The notes under the pieces were generated by a model. The model was not told the DNA's origin. It searched no databases and saw only the letters and a program-made list of their open reading frames with translations. DNA of 46,727 nucleotides from Claveliimonas acetigenes (GTDB lineage Bacteria > Bacillota > Clostridia > Lachnospirales > Lachnospiraceae), in NCBI RefSeq assembly GCF_025567385.1, contig NZ_JAOQJU010000027.1:1-46727 (forward strand), read 5' to 3'. Position numbers and translations under genes: made by a program. Of the stretch, positions 40,970-46,727 are shown one piece after another (position 1 is the stretch's first letter; the number at the start of each line of letters is the position of its first letter).

Positions 40970-41679
40970 ACAGACCCTATGTAATTTGCCACATTTTAAG
41001 CTCCCTGGACGGGAAGATCAATGGCCCCTTTATGGCGACAGAAACAACAAGGTCGCTTGGAGGGGAATATGGAAAAATCCGCACAGAGATGAATGCGGAC
41101 GCATGGCTGTATGGAACAACGACCGTAAAGGAATTTTTGAATTTCCGGGAGCCGGTTTTAGAAGAAGATGCCCATGTTCCGGAGGGAGATTTCGTCGCCG
41201 GAGATAAAGCGAAACCCTATTTTGTTGCTCTGGATACGAAAGGCGAACTTGGCTGGGAATCCGGACGGTTTTCCAATAAGGGACGTGCCGAAGCCCATGT
41301 CATTGAAATTTTGACCGAAAATGCTCCTGTAGCCTACCGTGCTTATCTGAGAGCACGCGGTGTATCTTACATTCTTGCAGGAAAAACAGAACTGAACTGC
41401 GAAATAGCGATGGAGAAGCTGCATCGGCTGTTTCACATGGAAAAGCTGCTGATCTGCGGAGGCGGCGCGGCGGACTGGACGTTCCTGCAAGCTGGAATGG
41501 TGGATGAACTGAGCCTTGTGCTGTCCCCTGTGACGGATGGGAGCAGTGGTACAGCTTCCGTATTTACCCGGATTCCGGCATTAAGCGCAGGAGAGTCTGT
41601 GGAATTTGAATTGAGAACTGTGGAGCGGCTCGGCAGCGGAGGGCTGCATTTGAACTATTTGGCAAAGAATGCAAAATAG
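40966..41679 (+). CDS. RibD C-terminal/dihydrofolate reductase-like protein
   Basis: The 237-residue NADPH-dependent reductase-like protein starts MNRPYVICHILSSLDGKING. It has the DADAWLYGTTTV-type block and LLICGGGAADWTFLQAGMVD, then ELSLVLSPVTDG near the C-terminus, the RibD_C/DHFR fold signature. It is stand-alone, without the RibD deaminase half, so riboflavin synthesis is unlikely; a reductase for small aromatic or pterin-like compounds is more probable. GGGAGG precedes ATG 40966 within the MATE gene. Confidence 0.88.
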   Translation: MNRPYVICHILSSLDGKINGPFMATETTRSLGGEYGKIRTEMNADAWLYGTTTVKEFLNFREPVLEEDAHVPEGDFVAGDKAKPYFVALDTKGELGWESGRFSNKGRAEAHVIEILTENAPVAYRAYLRARGVSYILAGKTELNCEIAMEKLHRLFHMEKLLICGGGAADWTFLQAGMVDELSLVLSPVTDGSSGTASVFTRIPALSAGESVEFELRTVERLGSGGLHLNYLAKNAK

Positions 41680-41705
41680 GCTGGTTGAGGCAAGCATCTG
41701 CGGCT

Positions 41706-41750
41706 ATAACCTAAAGGTGTACACTGAAAAACAAATAGGAACTTCTGCTG
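41706..41750 (+). promoter_or_regulatory. Shared intergenic element, copy 3
   Basis: ATAACCTAAAGGTGT (41706-41720), then ACACTGAAAAACAAATAGGA and ACTTCTGCTG follow the order seen in the other copies (dyad, ACTGA, AACnAAT, ACTTCTG). Here the dyad core is ACCTAAAGGT, a perfect inverted repeat. There is no terminator stem. It precedes the deleted aldo/keto reductase gene. Confidence 0.6.
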
Positions 41751-41806
41751 GTGTGTGTATGGATTTATAATAGAGATGTAAACAAAACGTAAAGGAGATG
41801 TCAGAC

Positions 41807-42558
41807 ATGAACAATCAGAAATATATCAAATTGAATAACGGTGTGGAAATGCCTATGTGAATGAAAAAGCGGTGGGCCGTGCGATTAAGAAGTCCGGCGT
41901 CCCCCGCAAGGAAATCTTCCTGGAAACCAAGCTGTGGCCATCCTTTTATGAGCAGACGGATGCAGTGGAAAAGACACTGAAGCGGTTGGATACCGATTAC
42001 ATCGATTTGCTGTTGATCCATCAGCCTGCCGGAAACTATATCGCCGGATACCGCCTGATGGAGCGGGCATACAAGGAGGGCAAAGTACGGGCCATCGGTC
42101 TGTCCAACTTCACAGCCACTCAGATTCAGGAGATTCTGGACATCTGCGAAATGAAACCTGCTATTTTGCAGACGGAGGTACATCCGTATTCTCAGGAGCA
42201 GAAGCTGAAAGAATTCCTGGCAAAAGAAAATATGGTCATTCAGGCATGGTATCCACTGGGACATGGGGACAAGGTGCTGATTCAGGAGCCAGTATTTTCC
42301 AGACTGGCGGAGAAATATGGAAAGAGCAATGTCCAGATTATCCTGCGCTGGCACATTCAGGCCGGAAACGTGGTCATTCCCGGTTCCAAGAATCCGGATC
42401 ATATCCATGCAAACTTTAACCTGTTTGATTTCAGCCTGAGTGACGAGGAAATGGCGGAGATCGCAGCACTCAATAAAGACAAACGGTATTATACCAGTAC
42501 TCCGGAACTGCTGGAAAGATATGTCACAATGGTGCCGCCTGTAGACGAGCAAAAATAG
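41807..42558 (+). pseudogene. Aldo/keto reductase with an N-terminal internal deletion
   Basis: ATG 41807 (after AAAGGAGATG) starts MNNQKYIKLNNGVEMP, the usual AKR N-terminus, then stops at once. In a shifted frame the protein resumes as NEKAVGRAIKKSGVPRKEIF, with the catalytic Lys in LETKLWPSF and His in LLLIHQPAGNY, and runs normally to 42558. By comparison with the intact paralogue at 42574, about 35-40 codons including the catalytic Asp and Tyr (DTAQSYF) are missing. A restart at ATG 41857 could make a 233-residue product that lacks these residues, so it would not be an active reductase. Confidence 0.88.
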
Positions 42559-42573
42559 AATGGAGGAATCACG

Positions 42574-43461
42574 ATGGAATATGTAACCTTATCAAACGGA
42601 GTAAAAATGCCGATTCTCGGATACGGCGTTTATCAGGTAACGAAGGACGAATGTGAACGGTGCGTATTGGATGCCCTGGAGGTAGGATATCGCAGCATTG
42701 ATACCGCACAGTCTTACTTCAACGAGGAGGAAGTAGGCTCTGCCATGAAAAAGAGCGGTATTCCGAGAGAGGAGATTTTCCTGACCTCTAAGGTATGGGT
42801 GGAGCATTACGGATATGAGGAAACCAGAAAATCCGTAGAAGAATCCTTGCGGAAGCTCCAGACAGACTATCTGGACCTGATGCTGCTCCATCAGCCTTTC
42901 AACGATTACTATGGCGCATACCGGGCGTTGGAGGATTTGTATGACGAAGGAAAGCTGCGTGCCATCGGCGTATCTAACTTCTATCCGGATAGGCTGGTGG
43001 ATCTTGCTTCCTTTACGAGAATCCCGCCGATGGTCAATCAGATTGAGACGCATGTGCTGAACCAGCGCACAGAAGATTATGAGTGGATGAGCAAATATCA
43101 TGTTGCTCACGAAGCATGGGCGCCCTTTGGAGAGGGCCGTGGAGGTCTTTTTGACAACGAGGCATTAAAGCAGATTGGCGAAAAATATGGTAAGACCACT
43201 GCGCAGGTGATGCTCCGCTGGAATATTCAGAGAGGTGTGATCGTGCTTCCGAAGTCAACTCATAAGGAAAGAATGATTCAGAATTTGGATGTCTTTGACT
43301 TCACGCTTACCGATGAGGATATGAGCGCCATCGCTGGGCTGGATACGAAAACCAGCGCCTTCTTCTCTCACTATGACCCGAACATGGTAGAGTGGTTCGT
43401 AAAGATGGTGGAAGAGCGGAAGAAACAGCATGACAGCAGCAAGGAAAAGAAAAACTGGTAA
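42574..43461 (+). CDS. Aldo/keto reductase (intact)
   Basis: The 295-residue NADPH-dependent reductase carries the full tetrad: Asp and Tyr in SIDTAQSYFNEEEVG, Lys in IFLTSKVWVEHYG and His in LDLMLLHQPFNDYYG. The (beta/alpha)8 end GVIVLPKSTHKERMIQNLDV binds the cofactor phosphate. It starts MEYVTLSNGVKMPILGYGVY behind TGGAGG. It lies directly after a deleted paralogue, so the pair probably arose by tandem duplication. The substrates are likely small aldehydes or keto-esters. Confidence 0.94.
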   Translation: MEYVTLSNGVKMPILGYGVYQVTKDECERCVLDALEVGYRSIDTAQSYFNEEEVGSAMKKSGIPREEIFLTSKVWVEHYGYEETRKSVEESLRKLQTDYLDLMLLHQPFNDYYGAYRALEDLYDEGKLRAIGVSNFYPDRLVDLASFTRIPPMVNQIETHVLNQRTEDYEWMSKYHVAHEAWAPFGEGRGGLFDNEALKQIGEKYGKTTAQVMLRWNIQRGVIVLPKSTHKERMIQNLDVFDFTLTDEDMSAIAGLDTKTSAFFSHYDPNMVEWFVKMVEERKKQHDSSKEKKNW

Positions 43462-43482
43462 AGCAGTCACTCACCATTAGAT

Positions 43483-43543
43483 ATAACCTTTAGGTATCAA
43501 CTGAACAACAAATCGAGACTTCTGACGAGGTCTCGATTTTTTT
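43483..43543 (+). promoter_or_regulatory. Shared intergenic element, copy 4 (best hairpin)
   Basis: ATAACCTTTAGGTAT (43483-43497) is identical to copy 1. Then CAACTGAACAACAAATCGAG and ACTTCTG follow. The stem AATCGAGAC/GTCTCGATT (43511-43519, 43530-43538) is a perfect nine pairs followed by TTTTT. It sits between the intact reductase and the second flavodoxin gene. Confidence 0.72.
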
Positions 43544-43593
43544 ATAATAAGGATACAGGAATAACCTGAAAAATATTCTGGAGGTAAACACTC

Positions 43594-44262
43594 ATGATGA
43601 AACGTGAACTTATAGCTCGTATCCTGTCCTGTCTTCTGGTAGTTACTATGATTGTAACGCTTGCGGCATGTGACCGGGCAGATGATACAAAGAACGCACA
43701 AACGGAAGAAAAGCAGGAGAGCGGCAAGATTCTGATTGCCTATTTTACCGCTGCGGAGAACAGCGGTGTGGACGCGGTTTCCTCAGCAAGCTATACCACG
43801 ATAGGTGGAACTGCGGTTGGGCGGCTCCGTGCAGTGGCGGATATGATTCAGGAGAATACAGACGGAGACCTGTTTTCCATTCAGACCGCTGTAGTTTATC
43901 CGTCAGACGGTGGGGAATTGATTGACTATGCGGCAGAAGAACAGGACGAAAACGCACGTCCGGAATTAACCAGCCATATTGAGGACTTGGATCAGTATGG
44001 TACGATCTTTGTCGGCTTCCCTACTTGGTGGTACGACATGCCCCAGGCGCTTTACAGCTTTTTTGATGAATATGACTTCTCCGGCAAGACGATCATTCCG
44101 TTTAATGTCCACAACGGGAGCCGTTTCTCCGGAACCATTGATACAATCAAGGAGTTGGAGCTGGACGCAACAGTGGTTGAAGATGGATTTACGGTCAGCG
44201 AGAGAGATGTAGCGGAAGCATCAGAGGATGTTGCCGAATGGCTGAACGGACTTGGTTATTAA
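43594..44262 (+). CDS. Second exported lipoprotein flavodoxin
   Basis: The 222-residue protein has a lipoprotein signal ending VTMIVTLAACDRADD (lipobox LAAC). A short linker is followed by a flavodoxin-like fold with the phosphate region IAYFTAAENSGVDAVSSASY and the aromatic loop FVGFPTWWYDMPQALYSFFD. The loop is longer than in the first flavodoxin (35051) and resembles the NAD(P)H-dependent flavodoxin_4 type. TGGAGG precedes the start; ATG 43597 is equally possible. It is probably co-transcribed with the DUF4405 membrane gene 13 bases later. Confidence 0.88.
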   Translation: MMKRELIARILSCLLVVTMIVTLAACDRADDTKNAQTEEKQESGKILIAYFTAAENSGVDAVSSASYTTIGGTAVGRLRAVADMIQENTDGDLFSIQTAVVYPSDGGELIDYAAEEQDENARPELTSHIEDLDQYGTIFVGFPTWWYDMPQALYSFFDEYDFSGKTIIPFNVHNGSRFSGTIDTIKELELDATVVEDGFTVSERDVAEASEDVAEWLNGLGY

Positions 44263-44275
44263 GGAGGCAGTTTAA

Positions 44276-44986
44276 ATGAAACCCAAAATGATTGCGAAGA
44301 TATGTGTGGATATCGGCATGACGATTGCTCTGCTGCTGCTTATGCCCTATGAGCTGGTTGGACAGGCGGCTCATGAGTGGATCGGGATTGGAATTTTCAT
44401 TCTTTTTATCGTTCACCATATCTTAAACTGGAAATGGAGTCGAAATTCACTCAAAGGGAAATATACGCCGCTGAGAATCTGGCAGACTATATTGGTAATT
44501 TTTGCGCTGGTCTCCATGATTGGTTCCATGGTCAGCGGAGCCATTCTTTCCCGCCATGCTCTTTCTTTTCTGCCGATCAGCGGTGGACGTTCTTTTGGAA
44601 GAAGCCTGCACATGCTTGCATCTTATTGGGGCTTTGTTCTGTTGTCCTTACATCTGGGTCTGCATTGGAGCATGATGATAGGAATGGCGAAAAAAGCGGT
44701 AAAGAAACCATCTGCTGTCCGTACATGGATACTGCGTATCCTGTCATTGGCGATTGCCGGGTATGGTGTGTTCGCCTTTGTAAAACGGGAAATAGGGAGC
44801 TATATGCTTCTGAGAATACAGTTTGTATTCTTCAATTTTGAAGAGCCGTTGATTTTCTTCCTGTTGGATTATGCAGCGGTTATGGGACTGTTCGTATTCA
44901 TTGGGCATTATCTTACGGAGATTTTGAAATATTGCAGCCGAAAGAGGCAGATGCAGCCGGCAGACAACAAAAGATTCCCAGATTAA
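44276..44986 (+). CDS. DUF4405 cytochrome b-like membrane protein
   Basis: The 236-residue membrane protein has about five or six helices. Histidines occur in helix contexts expected for heme ligands: AAHEWIGIGIFILFIVHHIL (residues 31-50) and SLHMLASYWGFVLLSLHLGL, followed by HWSMMIG. This is the DUF4405/flavinylated-system type of membrane cytochrome. GGAGG precedes ATG 44276. Beside an exported flavodoxin it could pass electrons across the membrane. It converges with the channel gene, overlapping at its end by four bases. Confidence 0.85.
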   Translation: MKPKMIAKICVDIGMTIALLLLMPYELVGQAAHEWIGIGIFILFIVHHILNWKWSRNSLKGKYTPLRIWQTILVIFALVSMIGSMVSGAILSRHALSFLPISGGRSFGRSLHMLASYWGFVLLSLHLGLHWSMMIGMAKKAVKKPSAVRTWILRILSLAIAGYGVFAFVKREIGSYMLLRIQFVFFNFEEPLIFFLLDYAAVMGLFVFIGHYLTEILKYCSRKRQMQPADNKRFPD

Positions 44987-45465
44987 TCCGATTTTTCATT
45001 TTCGTGTCCCTGATTTTTTTTCGTTTTTTTAAAAATAGAGTTGTTTTTTTCGTCTAAAAACAACTTCGCACGCTCGGACATGATCGTGAGCTCTTCTTGA
45101 GAAAGCTCTGGAAGCCGTTGCAATTTATCGACAAATGCTGCAAGCGTTTCCTTTTGCTGGATCTGTATGAGCTGGTTATAGTAATTAACGATGACACCAG
45201 TTACAAGCGCGATTACGATTAAAGAATAGATTGTCAGTAGTACAGAAGCGGTTTTTGCGATCAGTGTTGTGACGACGATATCTCCAAATCCGGCAGTAGA
45301 AACCACAGCATAACAGTACCACAAGGCATCCCGGTATGTATTGATGTGAGGGTCGGCCAGTTGGATGACCAGAGCGTCCGCCAGGAGAAACAACAGATAA
45401 GAAAGAAGTATCTGTGTTGTGTGTGTTCGGATCAGTATGGATTTTAAGAGGCGTAATTTTTTCAT
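44983..45465 (-). CDS. Two-helix potassium channel-like protein
   Basis: The 160-residue protein has two membrane helices (LLSYLLFLLADALVIQLA and SVLLTIYSLIVIALVTGVIV) around a pore loop ALWYCYAVVSTAGFGDIVVT. The selectivity filter reads TAGFGD instead of the usual TVGYGD, a known type of variant in two-helix channels. A C-terminal charged helix (EELTIMSERAKLFLDEK) may be cytosolic. The start at 45465 follows AAAGGAGCTGACT; the longer upstream frame adds non-family residues. Confidence 0.88.
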   Translation of the reverse strand: MKKLRLLKSILIRTHTTQILLSYLLFLLADALVIQLADPHINTYRDALWYCYAVVSTAGFGDIVVTTLIAKTASVLLTIYSLIVIALVTGVIVNYYNQLIQIQQKETLAAFVDKLQRLPELSQEELTIMSERAKLFLDEKNNSIFKKTKKNQGHENEKSD

Positions 45466-45608
45466 AGTCAGCTCCTTTAGGTGAGTTTCTTCTTGAGTTC
45501 CAGAAAATAATGGTTTTGCTATTATACATGAAAAAGAATAGAAAAGCAAGAGGAAGGCAATTGTAAAAATGGCAGTGCTGACGATGATTTCCTTTTTATT
45601 TTGATCAA

Positions 45609-45637
45609 TTGACCAATAAGTTCTGATGCGGTATAAT
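45609..45637 (+). promoter_or_regulatory. Promoter of the restriction-like gene
   Basis: TTGACC (45609-45614), a 17-base spacer and TATAAT (45632-45637) make a near-consensus promoter 22 bases before the ATG. TTGATCAATTG immediately upstream contains a short palindrome that may be an operator. Confidence 0.8.
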
Positions 45638-45659
45638 ACTTTAAAATTGGAGGTATAGC

Positions 45660-46667
45660 ATGGAACTGATTAATTTAGAAAAAGCCTTTAAAAATCATAC
45701 ATTTAGAACAGAAGAGGATGTGAAAATACATTTTCACGCAGATATTGTTGAGCCTTTATTAAAGGAATTAAATCCTGCCCGTGCAAATCAATATAGAAGT
45801 GAAGATACACTTCTTGCCGGAGGCAGAACGGATGCCACATTTCAGAATATATCTTTTGAATTAAAGAAATTAAAATATTTCAAAACGAAAAATGGCGTGA
45901 AAGAAGCTCTTTATGGCAGAGATGCAAACGATCATGGTTTATATGATTACATTATCGGCAATGCAGGCATTTATGAGACAGATTCAAGCGACGTTATAAC
46001 GGTGAAATTGTTAAACGGTATTGGCGTCGGGTTTGATGGAAATAATTTTATTTTTGCCCGATTTGTACCTTCTCCGGTTGGCAGTCCCGTAAACACAAGC
46101 AAACTGAAAATAAACATCAAATATGATTTGTCAATTACCTTTGTTTATGAAGTTAAAGACTTTTCATCAGGACTTAAGAAATTGGCGTTCCTTTTGAAGC
46201 AGCAGGATAAAATCGCACTGAATAAGAAGAATCTCATTTCTATTATTAATCCCAAAAGTTCTTTTGTTCAAAAAAATATTAAGATAATTTATGATGAGTT
46301 ATATTTTAATCTTAATGATTTAAATGGCAGCAATCGTGTACGTACTTTGTATAAAGAGTGGGATAGGGTATTTGGCACAATGTACGGAGAAGACGATGAG
46401 GCAACTTCTTTCACCGAAGTTTCATCAGTGATAAAAGAAATTTATGGTTTCGGTGATGAGGTTATAATTGACAGTAAAGTATATTTATTTGCGCTTCAAA
46501 CATTTTTTAATATGTTTTTGAAGCTGCTTATATATTCATTCTTAGCTCAGCTTGTTAGTCCAACCTTTAAGGTTGAAACGCTTACAAAGCCGCAAATTGA
46601 TAAATTGTTTGACGGTGAACTAAATAAGTACGAATCATTGGTGATGATGTGGTATAAAAAAAGTTGA
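45660..46667 (+). CDS. Restriction-enzyme-like protein, PD-(D/E)XK N-terminal part, possibly truncated
   Basis: The 335-residue protein has a likely PD-(D/E)XK core at residues 45-80: EDTLLAGGRTDATFQNISFE followed by LKKLKYF, giving Asp then Glu-x-Lys. A helical region (SFLAQLVSPTFKVETLTKPQ) near the end is like the spacer of type IIG or type ISP restriction enzymes. These usually continue into a methylase domain of 500 or more residues; here the frame stops at TGA 46667, which lies inside a TTGACA box for the next gene. So it is either a small restriction subunit or the N-terminal remnant of a larger enzyme. TTGGAGG precedes ATG 45660. AT-rich codon use differs from the upstream cluster and suggests transfer. 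Confidence 0.6.
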   Translation: MELINLEKAFKNHTFRTEEDVKIHFHADIVEPLLKELNPARANQYRSEDTLLAGGRTDATFQNISFELKKLKYFKTKNGVKEALYGRDANDHGLYDYIIGNAGIYETDSSDVITVKLLNGIGVGFDGNNFIFARFVPSPVGSPVNTSKLKINIKYDLSITFVYEVKDFSSGLKKLAFLLKQQDKIALNKKNLISIINPKSSFVQKNIKIIYDELYFNLNDLNGSNRVRTLYKEWDRVFGTMYGEDDEATSFTEVSSVIKEIYGFGDEVIIDSKVYLFALQTFFNMFLKLLIYSFLAQLVSPTFKVETLTKPQIDKLFDGELNKYESLVMMWYKKS

Positions 46668-46675
46668 CACCCCAT

Positions 46676-46697
46676 TCTCAAGGATTTGAGATATAAT
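46676..46697 (+). promoter_or_regulatory. Operator-like dyad and -10 box at the window end
   Basis: TCTCAA (46676-46681) and TTGAGA (46686-46691) are separated by GGAT and abut TATAAT (46692-46697). TTGACA at 46664-46669 is 22 bases away, too far for a simple promoter, so the dyad probably binds a regulator that acts here. This arrangement is common for control (C) proteins and antitoxins. Confidence 0.55.
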
Positions 46698-46720
46698 CTA
46701 GAGAATAAGGAGTGAACAAA

Positions 46721-46727
46721 ATGGCAG
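46721..46727 (+). CDS. Start of a new gene (partial)
   Basis: ATG GCA G follows AAGGAG (46707-46712) with an eight-base spacing and a -10 box upstream. Only two codons lie in the window, so the product is unknown. Confidence 0.6.

Noticed and set aside
1..46727. CRISPR arrays, rRNA or complete tRNA genes
   Set aside because: No regularly spaced direct repeats, no rRNA sequence and no cloverleaf were seen on either strand by reading.

Overview
The window looks like gut Clostridia (Bacillota; Lachnospiraceae or Ruminococcaceae type). This rests on strong GGAGG ribosome binding sites, consensus sigma-A promoters, a clostridial conjugative-element gene order, and a tetracycline-resistance pair known from gut Clostridia. 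I worked by reading alone, so family names are recognition from motifs and gene order, not database hits.

About two thirds (1-30,360) is the resistance, replication/mobilisation and recombination end of an integrative conjugative element (ICE). It opens with the last codons of a ribosomal-protection tetracycline gene, then a tet(40)-like efflux gene stopped by an amber codon. Next come topoisomerase III, three small accessory proteins, a transposon-transfer-assisting protein and a 2,454-residue methylase/helicase that carries a TnpV gene nested in another reading frame. MobC, a small membrane protein and a MobP-type relaxase follow, then a compact double hairpin that could be oriT.

The accessory part (16.1-27.7 kb) carries defence and control genes. 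It has the start of a BREX locus (HTH, brxA, brxB and a brxC cut short and fused to foreign sequence), a MmcQ/YjbR protein, and a repressor/ImmA pair facing a Y-family polymerase across an operator with seven CACGAA half-sites. It also holds a second ImmA-like protease, a relic of an AlbA_2-type gene, and an AAA ATPase plus TOPRIM-like pair whose promoter lies between two copies of a 14-base repeat. A long structured non-coding stretch resembling a HEARO/omega RNA without its IscB nuclease comes next. A MazF/PemK toxin, an overlapping excisionase-like gene and two tandem tyrosine recombinases close the element.

From 30.6 kb on the DNA appears chromosomal or from another island. It is a redox/detoxification cluster: two LysR regulators, an exported alpha/beta hydrolase, an iron alcohol dehydrogenase, two lipoprotein flavodoxins, a flavin reductase-like protein, aldo/keto reductases, a MATE exporter, a RibD-like reductase and a DUF4405 membrane protein. 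Four intergenic elements sharing an ATAACCTTTAGGTAT-like dyad and a GAGACTTCTG-like block punctuate it, suggesting one regulon or a dispersed repeat. The cluster is decaying: an aldo/keto reductase has an amber stop, another has lost an internal block, a hydrolase is fused to the tail of HPr, and ptsI is split by deletions.

The right edge has a two-helix potassium channel on the minus strand, a possible PD-(D/E)XK restriction-enzyme N-terminal part, and the first codons of a new gene behind an operator-like dyad.
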